38,623 nt of DNA from Fimisoma sp964619315 (GTDB lineage: Bacteria > Bacillota > Clostridia > Peptostreptococcales > Anaerovoracaceae): NCBI GenBank assembly GCA_964619315.1, contig CAZUEH010000013.1, forward strand, positions 1 to 38,623. Direction: 5' to 3'. Shown here in pieces: positions 25,817 to 34,264 of this stretch. Each line of letters opens with the position of its first letter. Position 1 is the first letter of the stretch. The notes under the pieces are model-generated. The model did no database searches. It was not told where the DNA came from and saw only the letters and a list, made by a program, of their open reading frames with translations. A program made the position numbers and the translations under genes.

Positions 25817-26653
25817 ATGAAACTAACTTTTTTATCTGATAATAAAACAGAAAATGCAGCATGTATAGCAGAGTGGGGATTGTCCCTATTGATAGAAAGC
25901 TGCGGTCATAAAGTGTTGTTTGATGTAGGTGGTTCTGATATTTTTGCGTCTAATGCAAAGGCCTTAGGCATTGAATTAGACGATGTTGAGTCAGTTTCAG
26001 TGAGCCATGGTCACTATGATCATACAGAGGGAATGGAAACTTTTTGTAGAATCAATAGCACCGCTCCTATTTACATACACAAGGACGGGTTGACAAAAGC
26101 ATACGGTACCGACGAAGAGGGCAATATCGAAAGTGAAAACTGTGGAATTCGCTGGACAAAGGCCTTTATCGAAAGTATAAAGAATCGCATGGTTTTGACA
26201 GACGGCATTAAAAAAATAAATGATAATATGACTTTGTTTTCCAACATAGAGCCATTAGAAGAGTTTCCTATGACTGAGAAGTTTCACAAACCTGTTGAGG
26301 GATGTGATGGTGAGTATGAAGACGACACAATGTTTCACGAGCAGGTTCTTGTGGTTAAAGAAAATGAAGGGATACACATATTTTCCGGATGTAGCCACAC
26401 AGGAATAATGGCTATAATCAAGAGAGCCCAGGAACTATTTCCAGGAGAAAAAATCATAAGTCTTGTGGCAGGAATGCACTTATATCCTCTTTCAAAAGAG
26501 CAAAAGAGCAAAGTAGTTGAAAGCATTTCGGAGCTTGGGATAGAATATCTTTTCCCTGTTCATTGCACAGGAATGGAAGCCATACTAATGTTTAAGCAAA
26601 GACTAGGAGACGCGTGTATAATGGCATCCGCTGGGGAGACATATGAGTGTTGA
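25817..26653 (+). CDS. MBL-fold metallohydrolase (COG1237 type)
   Basis: 278 residues. The zinc motif SHGHYDHTEG (His64, His66, Asp68, His69), a further ligand in FSGCSHTGI, and the C-terminal PVHCTGMEA are those of the COG1237 beta-lactamase-fold group. That group is often labelled 7,8-dihydropterin-6-yl-methyl-4-(beta-D-ribofuranosyl)aminobenzene-5'-phosphate synthase-like, after an archaeal enzyme. In bacteria the true substrate is unproven. It is translationally linked to both neighbours: one base after the transferase stop, and overlapping recX by 11 bases. Confidence 0.92.
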   Translation: MKLTFLSDNKTENAACIAEWGLSLLIESCGHKVLFDVGGSDIFASNAKALGIELDDVESVSVSHGHYDHTEGMETFCRINSTAPIYIHKDGLTKAYGTDEEGNIESENCGIRWTKAFIESIKNRMVLTDGIKKINDNMTLFSNIEPLEEFPMTEKFHKPVEGCDGEYEDDTMFHEQVLVVKENEGIHIFSGCSHTGIMAIIKRAQELFPGEKIISLVAGMHLYPLSKEQKSKVVESISELGIEYLFPVHCTGMEAILMFKQRLGDACIMASAGETYEC

Positions 26654-27185
26654 AAAATGCCAGAATGCCGCATTAAGATATGTGGCCATGCAGATAAAAA
26701 CCGAAGGTCAGGTTAAGGATTACCTCAAGCGAAAAGAATTCGAGCCAGAGGAAATTGAAGAAGCAATTCTTTTTTTGAGAGAATACAAATATGTAGATGA
26801 TGTTCGCTACTGCCAAAGCTACTACAAAGAAGCTTGTCGCAAGGGAAGAGGCCGTAGAAGGATAGAGCAAGAACTACAAAAGAAGAAAGTGGACAGATGG
26901 GTAATAAGAGATGTGCTGGATCAGTTCCTTTCTGAAGATAACCCAGATTATGATGATGTAATGGAAGAAATTTTGAGCGAAAAGGATAGAGCTCTCATTG
27001 TAGGGCAAAAAATGCTCAGAATGCAGAGAGAATCAGGTAAAGAAGCTGATAAAAATTTCTTGGCCAAGGTAGGCAGAAGATTGGTTTCCCTTGGGTATGG
27101 AACTGACGTAGTATATTTTGTTGTTGGAATACTAATGAAAGAAAGCCAAAATCATTATGGAGAAGGAACAATTTGCGAGGACTAA
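26643..27185 (+). CDS. recX: Regulatory protein RecX
   Basis: 180 residues composed of RecX-type three-helix repeats. N-terminal AALRYVAMQIKTEGQVKDYLKRKEF corresponds to the usual ALxxLxxRxRSxxELxxxLxxKGF pattern. KYVDDVRYCQSYYKEACR and GRGRRRIEQELQKKKVD match the central part. RecX binds RecA filaments and modulates strand exchange. It overlaps the previous gene by 11 bases and the next by 29. RecA is not in this window, but recJ is in the same operon. Confidence 0.9.
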   Translation: MSVEKCQNAALRYVAMQIKTEGQVKDYLKRKEFEPEEIEEAILFLREYKYVDDVRYCQSYYKEACRKGRGRRRIEQELQKKKVDRWVIRDVLDQFLSEDNPDYDDVMEEILSEKDRALIVGQKMLRMQRESGKEADKNFLAKVGRRLVSLGYGTDVVYFVVGILMKESQNHYGEGTICED

Positions 27186-27843
27186 AACACTAATAGGCCA
27201 AGAGGCGCTTGATAAGCTGAAATCTGCCAAAGTCCTTTTGATAGGAGTAGGCGGAGTAGGTAGTTACGTGTGCGAGGCCTTAGCAAGAGTTGGAGTTGGC
27301 TCAATAGACTTGATTGATAAGGATGTAGTCGACGCAACGAATATAAATAGGCAGTTAATTGCTCTTCATAGCACCGTTGGAAAGCCCAAGGTAGAAGTGG
27401 CAGCCCAAAGGCTAAAGGACATTAACCCTGATATAAAAATTAAGGCGATGGAATGTTTCTATTTGCCACAAAACAGCGAGCAAATTGACTTTGCTGTATA
27501 TGATTATGTCATAGATGCAGTAGATAATGTTACAGCGAAGCTGGATATAATAGAAAAGGCGAAAGTGTCTGGAGTACCTGTTATTTCATCTATGGGAACA
27601 GGGAACAAAATGGACCCTACCGCTTTTAAAATCGCAGACATAGAAGATACCAAAGTATGTCCGTTGGCTAAGGTAATAAGAAAAGAACTTAGAAAAAGAG
27701 AAATAACAGAAGTAAAGGTAGTTTACTCTGAGGAAGAGCCTTTGGAGGTTGGGCAAAGAAGCCCAGCCAGCATAAGTTTCGTGCCGGCCGCGGCAGGCCT
27801 TCTTATAGCTAAGGCAGTAGTAGATGACTTAGTAAAAAAATGA
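27157..27843 (+). CDS. tcdA: tRNA threonylcarbamoyladenosine dehydratase TcdA
   Basis: A ThiF/E1-like enzyme that dehydrates t6A37 in tRNA to its cyclic form, using ATP. 228 residues. Visible: LLIGVGGVGSYVCEALARVGVG (nucleotide loop), DKDVVDATNINRQLIA, IDAVDNVTAKLDII, SSMGTGNKMDPTAFKIADIEDTKVCPLAKVIRKELRKR and the C-terminal SPASISFVPAAAG, all typical of TcdA (CsdL/YgdL). It ends the operon, and a terminator overlaps its stop codon. Confidence 0.96.
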   Translation: MEKEQFARTKTLIGQEALDKLKSAKVLLIGVGGVGSYVCEALARVGVGSIDLIDKDVVDATNINRQLIALHSTVGKPKVEVAAQRLKDINPDIKIKAMECFYLPQNSEQIDFAVYDYVIDAVDNVTAKLDIIEKAKVSGVPVISSMGTGNKMDPTAFKIADIEDTKVCPLAKVIRKELRKREITEVKVVYSEEEPLEVGQRSPASISFVPAAAGLLIAKAVVDDLVKK

Positions 27844-27865
27844 TGGGAAACCATCATTTTTTCTT
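27834..27865. terminator. Shared bidirectional terminator between tcdA and the amidotransferase gene
   Basis: A perfect 12-bp stem, AAAAAATGATGG (27835-27846), GAAA loop and CCATCATTTTTT (27851-27862). The stem contains the stop codons of both convergent genes (tcdA TGA at 27841-27843; the minus gene stop at 27856-27854). Confidence 0.92.
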
Positions 27866-28510
27866 TACATATAATTCAATAAAAGATTTGAAAAAGTGAA
27901 AATCATTAGCTACCTCAGGGTGCCATTGAACTCCTAGAATATTGTCCTTTTGGATACCCTCCACGATGCCATCATCGCTTCTTGCGATTATATCAAATTG
28001 AGGGGCAACCTCTTTTAACGCTTGAAAGTGATAAGAGTTTACCATCAAAGACTCTTGTTCATAGGTTTTAGCGAGAAAAGATCCTGACTTAATGTTTATC
28101 TTGTGGTTCGAATCCATTAGATTGTGGTTTGGAACTTTTTGATATAGACTTCCGCCAAAATAGACATTTAGCGCCTGAACACCAGCACAAATTCCTAAGA
28201 TAGGCTTATTTTGTGTTTCAAATGCTTTGATTATTTCCTTATCGGTCTTGTACTCATCAACAGGGTAGGCTTTACCCGGAATTGAAGGCTCGTTGTAATA
28301 GGCTGGTTCAATATGATTAGTGCTACCTGTTACTATGAGGCCGTCGCAAATGTCGCAGACTTTATCGAGATTTTTCGCTGATATGACAGGAAAAAGCAAA
28401 ATGTTCATTTCATCAAACATTTCTTTGAAATAAGTTGTAAGATAATATCTATTGTCAAAAGGTTTTTGACTTGGTCGATTTTCCAATCTTTCTGTTATTG
28501 CCAATATCAT
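27854..28510 (-). CDS. Class I glutamine amidotransferase-like hydrolase (peptidase C26, PuuD-like)
   Basis: 218 residues with the C26 triad pattern: nucleophile Cys in LGICAGVQALNVYFGGSLYQ, and His and Glu in GVQWHPE near the C-terminus. The oxyanion segment GLIVTGS is present, and VNSYHFQAL replaces the usual VNS-x-H-H-Q. These enzymes cleave gamma-glutamyl amides such as gamma-glutamyl-GABA. The true substrate here is unknown because no puu pathway genes are nearby. It lies 11 bases downstream of the LOG-family gene on the same strand and is probably co-transcribed with it. Confidence 0.92.
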   Translation of the reverse strand: MILAITERLENRPSQKPFDNRYYLTTYFKEMFDEMNILLFPVISAKNLDKVCDICDGLIVTGSTNHIEPAYYNEPSIPGKAYPVDEYKTDKEIIKAFETQNKPILGICAGVQALNVYFGGSLYQKVPNHNLMDSNHKINIKSGSFLAKTYEQESLMVNSYHFQALKEVAPQFDIIARSDDGIVEGIQKDNILGVQWHPEVANDFHFFKSFIELYVKKK

Positions 28511-28521
28511 TTTTTCACCTT

Positions 28522-29103
28522 CTAAATGTTATATTTCTTCAAACCGCTAAAGTCAGGTGGGGATAGGTGTTGTTGATCAATGTAATCAAGAAGCTCAGAG
28601 GGATCGTCAAAAATTCCATAAAGCTCTTGTCCCTGTGGCGTCATAAATTTTTGGGCTACAGCGTTTTGCATCATCGCAATAAAGTCATCGTAATAGCCGT
28701 TAACGTTAAAAACACCAATAGGTTTATTTAACTGGCCAAGCTGCTTAAGTGTCAGCACTTCAAAAAACTCTTCGAAAGTACCAATTCCGCCAGGCACCAT
28801 AATAAAGGCATCTGAACGTTCTTCCATCAACTGTTTTCGCTGGCGCATAGTATCTGTAAAAACAAATTCAGAGCATTGCTTATAAAGGACATCACCTTTG
28901 TCGAAGAACTTGGGGGCTATTCCTAAGCTAAATCCGTTGGCTTTATTTACACCTCTAACCACAGCACCCATTAAACCATGAGCGCCACCACCAAAAACCA
29001 ATCCATGATTTCGGTGAGCCATTTCTTTTCCCAAAGATTCAACAGAGTCCGTGTAGACTTTGTCAAGTTCTGTGCTACTAGCACCGTAAACGCATATATT
29101 CAT
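28522..29103 (-). CDS. LOG family protein (TIGR00730), probable nucleoside-5'-monophosphate phosphoribohydrolase
   Basis: 193 residues with a Rossmann-like fold. Family motifs: GLVFGGGAHGLMGAV near the N-terminus, MRQRKQLMEERSDAFI and the active-site PGGIGTFEEFFEVLT. Members release ribose 5-phosphate from cytokinin or purine nucleotides. In gut or soil Firmicutes the usual role is probably nucleotide salvage or clean-up. GGAGGTGA precedes the start on the minus strand, with a consensus promoter further up. Confidence 0.94.
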   Translation of the reverse strand: MNICVYGASSTELDKVYTDSVESLGKEMAHRNHGLVFGGGAHGLMGAVVRGVNKANGFSLGIAPKFFDKGDVLYKQCSEFVFTDTMRQRKQLMEERSDAFIMVPGGIGTFEEFFEVLTLKQLGQLNKPIGVFNVNGYYDDFIAMMQNAVAQKFMTPQGQELYGIFDDPSELLDYIDQQHLSPPDFSGLKKYNI

Positions 29104-29123
29104 AACTCACCTCCAATAAATAT

Positions 29124-29153
29124 ATTATATCGACATGTGCCAATTGCTGTCAA
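29124..29153 (-). promoter_or_regulatory. Promoter of the LOG / amidotransferase pair
   Basis: On the minus strand: TTGACA (29153-29148), an 18-base spacer and TATAAT (29129-29124), about 20 bases before the start codon of the LOG gene. Confidence 0.75.
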
Positions 29154-29160
29154 TGAAAGA

Positions 29161-29193
29161 AATAAAATAGGAGAGACCCTCGTGGTCTCTCCT
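29161..29193 (-). terminator. pckG terminator
   Basis: AGGAGAGACC (29169-29178) and GGTCTCTCCT (29184-29193) form a perfect 10-bp stem with a 5-base loop. On the minus strand it is followed by ATTTTATTTC. Confidence 0.8.
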
Positions 29194-29205
29194 GATAGTA
29201 ATTCT

Positions 29206-30969
29206 TTATTTTAAATCTTCTTCTAATTTTGCTAACGCATCCTGTAGCTCGGTAGGCATGTGGTCGAATTTGGAATACCATTCTTTGATGTTAACCAATT
29301 CCTTTGACCAATCATCCTTATCAACAGTTAGGATTTCTGTAAGCTGCTGGTCAGTCATGTCGATTCCTGTTAAGTCTAAGTCCTCTTTAGCAGGAACGTA
29401 TCCCAAAGGTGTTTCAACAGCTGTAGCCTTATCGCTGCAACGGTCAAGAGCCCAAAGCAAAGCACGAAGGTTTTCGCCGAAACCTGGCCAAATGAAGTTG
29501 CCATCAGCATCTCTACGGAACCAGTTTACATTGAAAATTTTAGGTGGATTTGTCATCTTCTTGCCCATATCTATCCAGTGCTGGAAGTAGTCGGCCATAT
29601 GATATCCACAGAAAGGCAACATTGCCATAGGGTCATATCTTACAACTCCAACTGCACCAGTAGCCGCAGCAGTAGTTTCTGATGACATTTTTGAACCCAT
29701 AAACACACCATGATCCCAATCGAAAGACTGGCAAATCAAAGGCTCTGCATTTGCACGACGGCCTCCGAATATGATTGCGCTGATAGGAACTCCTTCTCCA
29801 GTGAAAAACTCTGGAGCTATGGAAGGGCAGTTTGCCGCAGGTGCTGTAAATCTTGAGTTTGGATGAGCACATTTTTCAGAAGCATCTTCTGGGCTCCAAG
29901 GCTGACCTTTCCAACTTTCACCATTTGTAGGCGCAGGTTGGTCAAGACCTTCCCACCATACAGTGTTATCGTCAAGATTTCGGCATACGTTTGTATATAT
30001 TGTATTTCTCTTTGTAGTCATTAGGGCGTTGTTGTTGGTTTTGCTGTTAGTTCCAGGGGCAACTCCGAAGAAACCGTTTTCAGGGTTTACTGCATAGAGT
30101 CTACCGTCTGCACCGACACGAAGCCAAGCAATATCATCGCCGATGGTATAAATCTTGTAGCCCTTCTCTTTGAGATGGTCAGGTGGAATAAGCATAGCTA
30201 AATTTGTTTTGCCGCAAGCACTTGGGAAAGCAGCACAAACATATTGCTTTTCGCCAGAAGGACTTTCGATGCATAAGATGAGCATGTGCTCTGCCATCCA
30301 TCCCTCTTGTTTTCCTAGCCAAGATCCAATACGTAGAGCAAGGCATTTTTTGCCCAAGAGAACATTGCCACCATAAGCTGAGTTGATACTCCAAATGGTG
30401 TTGTCTTCAGGGAAGTGGGCTATATATTTGTTTTCTCCATCAATTTGAGCCTTTGAATGCAGACATTTGACAAAGTCAGCCCCGTTGTTTAGTTCTTCTA
30501 ATACACGAGGGTTAACATGAGTCATTATGTGCATTGAAAGCACAACATAAATAGAGTCAGTTAGCTCAATTCCGATCTTTGAAAATTCGGTGCCAGGAAC
30601 GCCCATAGAAAAAGGCACTACATACATGGTACGATCTTTCATTGAGTCCTTAAATAGGGGACGCATTTTTTCGTACATCTCATCCTTTTGAACCCAATTA
30701 TTGGTAGGACCTGCGTCCTTTTGGTGAGTTGTACAGATTACTGTTCTTTTTTCGTCTCTAGCCACATCCTTTGGATGCGTTCTGTAATAGTAGCAACCGG
30801 GAAGTTTTTCCTGATTCAGCTTAATCATTTCTCCAGTGGCACAAGCCTCTTTGCGAATTTCTTCAAGCTGTGATTCTGAGCCGTCAATCCATACGATTTC
30901 CTTAGGATTAGTCAATGCGGCACATTCATTTACCCAGTCCAATACACTTTTGTTCTTAATCTCGATCAT
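29206..30969 (-). CDS. pckG: Phosphoenolpyruvate carboxykinase (GTP)
   Basis: Interconverts oxaloacetate plus GTP and phosphoenolpyruvate plus CO2 plus GDP; in anaerobes it often runs in the carboxylating direction. 587 residues, close to the roughly 600 of the GTP family. Visible: the GTP-family kinase loop FPSACGKTNLAMLIPP near residue 250 with the reactive Cys, MTHVNPRVLEEL, GDDIAWLRVGADGRLYAVNPENGFFGVAPGT, NCPSIAPEFFTGEGVPISAIIFGGRR and FNVNWFRRD. GGAGAGGAAGAG precedes the start. Many Firmicutes carry the unrelated ATP-dependent PckA instead. deoD lies 72 bases upstream with no terminator between, so some read-through is likely. Confidence 0.97.
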   Translation of the reverse strand: MIEIKNKSVLDWVNECAALTNPKEIVWIDGSESQLEEIRKEACATGEMIKLNQEKLPGCYYYRTHPKDVARDEKRTVICTTHQKDAGPTNNWVQKDEMYEKMRPLFKDSMKDRTMYVVPFSMGVPGTEFSKIGIELTDSIYVVLSMHIMTHVNPRVLEELNNGADFVKCLHSKAQIDGENKYIAHFPEDNTIWSINSAYGGNVLLGKKCLALRIGSWLGKQEGWMAEHMLILCIESPSGEKQYVCAAFPSACGKTNLAMLIPPDHLKEKGYKIYTIGDDIAWLRVGADGRLYAVNPENGFFGVAPGTNSKTNNNALMTTKRNTIYTNVCRNLDDNTVWWEGLDQPAPTNGESWKGQPWSPEDASEKCAHPNSRFTAPAANCPSIAPEFFTGEGVPISAIIFGGRRANAEPLICQSFDWDHGVFMGSKMSSETTAAATGAVGVVRYDPMAMLPFCGYHMADYFQHWIDMGKKMTNPPKIFNVNWFRRDADGNFIWPGFGENLRALLWALDRCSDKATAVETPLGYVPAKEDLDLTGIDMTDQQLTEILTVDKDDWSKELVNIKEWYSKFDHMPTELQDALAKLEEDLK

Positions 30970-31041
30970 TTCTCTTCCTCTCCGTCGATTGTTAAGATTT
31001 TTGTTTATATTCTCTGTTAGCCGAGGCCAACAGTAGGTAAC

Positions 31042-31743
31042 TTATTTGATTGCTGTTTCAAGTGCTAATGTCATCATGTCTGTAAAAGACTTGGTGCGCT
31101 CCTCAATGGTGCTTTTTTCACCAGTAACAAAATTGTCGCTAATAGATACCATTGCGAGAGCGTTTACGCCACTGTATGCGGCATTCATGTAAAGAGCGGC
31201 GGCTTCCATTTCGACAGCCATAACACCCATCTTAGCCCATTTTTCCCACCAATTGCCAAACTCATAAAACACGTCACAAGTCACGACATTGCCTGCCTTG
31301 AACTTGATACCTGTTTCTGTCGAGGCTAAGTAGGTTTTTTCTATCAACTCCCAAGATGCGGAAGGCGAAAATTGGCCGTCAAGATCAAAAGCATGTTGAT
31401 AGTTGGAATCAGTAGAGGCTGCAAGAGCAAGAACTACATCTCCAAGGTTAAGTTTATCAGTAAAGGCACCAGCGGTACCTATTCTTATTAAATTTTGTAC
31501 GCCATATTCGTGTATGAGTTCCCATGAATATATACCCATGGAAGGCATGCCCATACCAGAACCCTGAACTGAAACTGGAACGCCTTTGTATGTGCCGGTA
31601 AAACCGTACATATTGCGTATATCTGAGTATTTTACAGGGTTTTCGAGAAAGTTTTCAGCTATAAACTGAGCTCTCAAAGGGTCTCCTGGGAGAAGCACTG
31701 TTTCAGCGATCTGTCCCTTTGATGCACCTATATGTAAAGACAT
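31042..31743 (-). CDS. deoD: Purine nucleoside phosphorylase, DeoD type
   Basis: A hexameric purine nucleoside phosphorylase, cleaving (deoxy)inosine, guanosine and adenosine with phosphate for salvage. 233 residues, the normal length. Seen: LPGDPLRAQFIAENFLENP, VQGSGMGMPSMGIYSWEL, the phosphate-site IRIGTAGAF, the base/ribose-site VEMEAAALY and catalytic Asp in VSISDN. Two minus-strand hexamers form a promoter just upstream. It is possibly co-transcribed with pckG. Confidence 0.97.
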   Translation of the reverse strand: MSLHIGASKGQIAETVLLPGDPLRAQFIAENFLENPVKYSDIRNMYGFTGTYKGVPVSVQGSGMGMPSMGIYSWELIHEYGVQNLIRIGTAGAFTDKLNLGDVVLALAASTDSNYQHAFDLDGQFSPSASWELIEKTYLASTETGIKFKAGNVVTCDVFYEFGNWWEKWAKMGVMAVEMEAAALYMNAAYSGVNALAMVSISDNFVTGEKSTIEERTKSFTDMMTLALETAIK

Positions 31744-31774
31744 TTTGCAAATTCCTTTCTAAATAGATATATAC

Positions 31775-31803
31775 ATTCTAACACTGGCAAATGGTGTTGG
31801 CAA
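31775..31803 (-). promoter_or_regulatory. deoD promoter
   Basis: On the minus strand: TTGCCA (31803-31798), a 17-base spacer and TAGAAT (31780-31775), about 30 bases before the start codon. Confidence 0.65.
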
Positions 31804-31854
31804 GACAATCTTTAGATGAAAATTAGCACATCATACTTATGGCATAATTGGGAA

Positions 31855-31890
31855 AATAAAAAAACCATGGGAGACACTTCCATGGTTTTC
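31855..31890 (-). terminator. rpsT terminator
   Basis: AAAACCATGG (31861-31870) pairs with CCATGGTTTT (31880-31889) around a 9-base loop. The minus strand continues with a run of seven T. Confidence 0.9.
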
Positions 31891-31941
31891 TCTGCTCAAT
31901 GCTGTGCATTTAACTTATGCACTTGTGGGGACGGGTGAGAC

Positions 31942-32214
31942 TTATTTCGCTGCTTTCGCTGCGTTGAATCTTTTTGTTAATCTTGAAACTTTTCTTGAAG
32001 CGGCATTCTTAGAAATTGTATTCTTAGCGCCAGCCTGCATTAGCTTCTTTTCTGCTAGTCTCAACTTTTCTTCTGCTAATTCGAAGTTTCCTTCTGCTAA
32101 AGCAGTGTCGAAGTTCTTTAAAACAGCCTTAAGATGACTCTTAATTCTTCTGTTTCTTGCAGTCTTTTTGTCGATAACTTTGATTCTTTTCTTCGCGGAT
32201 TTGATATTTGCCAT
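31942..32214 (-). CDS. rpsT: 30S ribosomal protein S20
   Basis: A primary 16S rRNA-binding protein of the small subunit: 90 residues, very basic and helical. N-terminal MANIKSAKKRIKVIDKKTARNR and the C-terminal NTISKNAASRKVSRLTKRFNA are diagnostic. It is divergent from lepA, a common arrangement in Firmicutes. The upstream site is only a weak GTGGGG, so the short leader may take part in the autogenous control known for S20 in other bacteria; that is not shown here. Confidence 0.98.
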   Translation of the reverse strand: MANIKSAKKRIKVIDKKTARNRRIKSHLKAVLKNFDTALAEGNFELAEEKLRLAEKKLMQAGAKNTISKNAASRKVSRLTKRFNAAKAAK

Positions 32215-32261
32215 TATATGTACCCCACTTTTCTTAATTTAGCTATAAATTCGCAACTTGC

Positions 32262-32290
32262 ATTATATACGAATAGTCAAGTGATTGCAA
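32262..32290 (-). promoter_or_regulatory. rpsT promoter
   Basis: On the minus strand: TTGCAA (32290-32285), a 17-base spacer and a consensus TATAAT (32267-32262), about 47 bases before the start codon. Confidence 0.7.
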
Positions 32291-32360
32291 GGGGTAACCC
32301 TAAAAAAATTGGAATTGTCATCAAATAGAGGAACAATTAACCAGAGTCTGCAAATTTACA

Positions 32361-32389
32361 TTGAAAACAAACGCGATTTACATTAGAAT
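32361..32389 (+). promoter_or_regulatory. lepA promoter
   Basis: TTGAAA (32361-32366), a 17-base spacer and TAGAAT (32384-32389), 37 bases before the lepA ATG, which is preceded by GTGAGG. Confidence 0.65.
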
Positions 32390-32426
32390 ATATGATGTAT
32401 AAAAGTATGTTTTAAGTGAGGAAAAG

Positions 32427-34244
32427 ATGACACAAAAAGATTATAAGCAATATATAAGGAACTTTAGCATTATAGCCCATATCGACCACGGCAAGTCAAC
32501 TCTTGCTGATAGGCTCATAGAGACTACCGGTTTGGTAGAGCATAGAGATATGAAAGAGCAGTTTTTGGATAACATGGATCTGGAAAGAGAACGTGGAATA
32601 ACCATAAAGCTGCAAACCACAAGGCTTCACTACAAAGGAAAAGACGGAAATGATTATGTCCTAAACTTAATAGACACTCCGGGCCACGTGGATTTTAACT
32701 ACGAGGTTTCAAGAAGTTTGGCTGCTTGCGAAGGAGCCGTTCTTGTAGTTGATGCAACACAAGGCGTAGAGGCCCAAACTTTAGCCAATGTATATCTGGC
32801 ACTCAATGAAGACTTGGAGATATTGCCAGTATTAAATAAAATTGATTTACCATCAGCAAGGCCTGATGAAATTAAAGAGGAAATAGAAGAGATGATCGGG
32901 TTGGATGCAACTGAGGCACCATTGATTTCTGCGAAAGAGGGCATTGGTATCGAAGACCTTTTGGAGCACATTGTGGAAAACATACCAGCCCCGGCAGGAG
33001 ATTCAAACGGAAAACTCAAAGCCCTTATCTTCGACTCTAAATATGACAACTACAAAGGTGTAATAATATATACCAGAATATTTGATGGCCAAGTTGCCAA
33101 GGGCGACATTATTCGTCTTATGAATACTGGCAAAAAGTATGAAGTAACCGAGGTCGGTGTTTGTATTCCTGGCCCTATGGAAACCGACATACTAAAAGCT
33201 GGTGATGTAGGGTATATATGCGGAAGCATTAAGCAAGTTTCTGACGCGAGAGTGGGAGATACTATCACTTTGGACAGCGATCCTACAGAAGAAACCTTGC
33301 CGGGCTACAAAAAAGCCCAATCCATGGTTTACTGCGGAATATATCCGGCAGAGGGCGAAAAATATGAGAACGTCAAGGACGCCTTGGAAAAGCTACAAGT
33401 AAACGATGCAGCCTTCAACTTTGAGCCAGAAACTTCTACTGCTTTGGGCTTTGGATTCAGATGTGGATTCTTAGGCTTATTGCACATGGAAATCATTGTA
33501 GAAAGACTGGAAAGAGAATTTGGACTTGGAGTAATAACAACGTCGCCAAGTGTAATTTATAGAGTTGTTAAAACTAATGGTACAGTTGAGATGATACAGA
33601 ATCCTACCAACTTGCCATCACAACATGAAATCAGCTATATTGAAGAACCTGTGGTAAAGGCAGACATAATGATTCCGAAGGAATATGTTGGTATCATAAT
33701 GGAACTTTGCCAAGATAGAAGAGGCAAGATGCTTCATATGGAATACATTACCGAAACAAGAGTGCAGCTTCACTATGAAATGCCTCTAAATGAAGTTATA
33801 TACGACTTCTTCGATGCTCTCAAATCTAAAACAAGGGGCTACGGTTCATTGGATTATGAATTTGAAAGATACGAGCGCTCTAACGTTGTCAAGATGGACA
33901 TCTTGCTCAACAAGGATTTGGTGGACGCATTCTCGATGATAGTTCATGAATCCAAAGCTTATGCAAGAGGGCGTTTCGTATGTGAAAAGCTAAAAGAAAT
34001 AATTCCTATGCACCAGTTTGAAGTTCCAATTCAAGCGGCAATAGGTCAAAAGGTCATAGCTCGTGCAACTGTTAGAGCTTACAGAAAAGACGTAATTGCC
34101 AAGTGCTATGGCGGTGATATTTCTAGAAAGAAAAAACTTTTGGAAAAGCAAAAAGAAGGAAAGAAGCGTATGAGGCAGTTTGGTACTGTAGAAGTACCGC
34201 AGGAAGCCTTCACTGCAGTGTTAAAATACGACGAAAACAAATAG
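32427..34244 (+). CDS. lepA: Elongation factor 4 (LepA)
   Basis: A ribosome-binding GTPase that acts on mis-translocated or stalled elongation complexes and in subunit biogenesis. 605 residues, the normal length. GTPase motifs AHIDHGKSTLADRL (17-30), RERGITIKLQT (switch I), DTPGHVDF and NKIDL are intact. The LepA-specific C-terminal domain is recognised by CYGGDISRKKKLLEKQKEGKKRMRQFG and VEVPQEAFTAVL. hemW follows 20 bases later, a gene order common in Firmicutes. Confidence 0.98.
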   Translation: MTQKDYKQYIRNFSIIAHIDHGKSTLADRLIETTGLVEHRDMKEQFLDNMDLERERGITIKLQTTRLHYKGKDGNDYVLNLIDTPGHVDFNYEVSRSLAACEGAVLVVDATQGVEAQTLANVYLALNEDLEILPVLNKIDLPSARPDEIKEEIEEMIGLDATEAPLISAKEGIGIEDLLEHIVENIPAPAGDSNGKLKALIFDSKYDNYKGVIIYTRIFDGQVAKGDIIRLMNTGKKYEVTEVGVCIPGPMETDILKAGDVGYICGSIKQVSDARVGDTITLDSDPTEETLPGYKKAQSMVYCGIYPAEGEKYENVKDALEKLQVNDAAFNFEPETSTALGFGFRCGFLGLLHMEIIVERLEREFGLGVITTSPSVIYRVVKTNGTVEMIQNPTNLPSQHEISYIEEPVVKADIMIPKEYVGIIMELCQDRRGKMLHMEYITETRVQLHYEMPLNEVIYDFFDALKSKTRGYGSLDYEFERYERSNVVKMDILLNKDLVDAFSMIVHESKAYARGRFVCEKLKEIIPMHQFEVPIQAAIGQKVIARATVRAYRKDVIAKCYGGDISRKKKLLEKQKEGKKRMRQFGTVEVPQEAFTAVLKYDENK

Positions 34245-34264
34245 CTTAGTAAATGGAGGAAATT

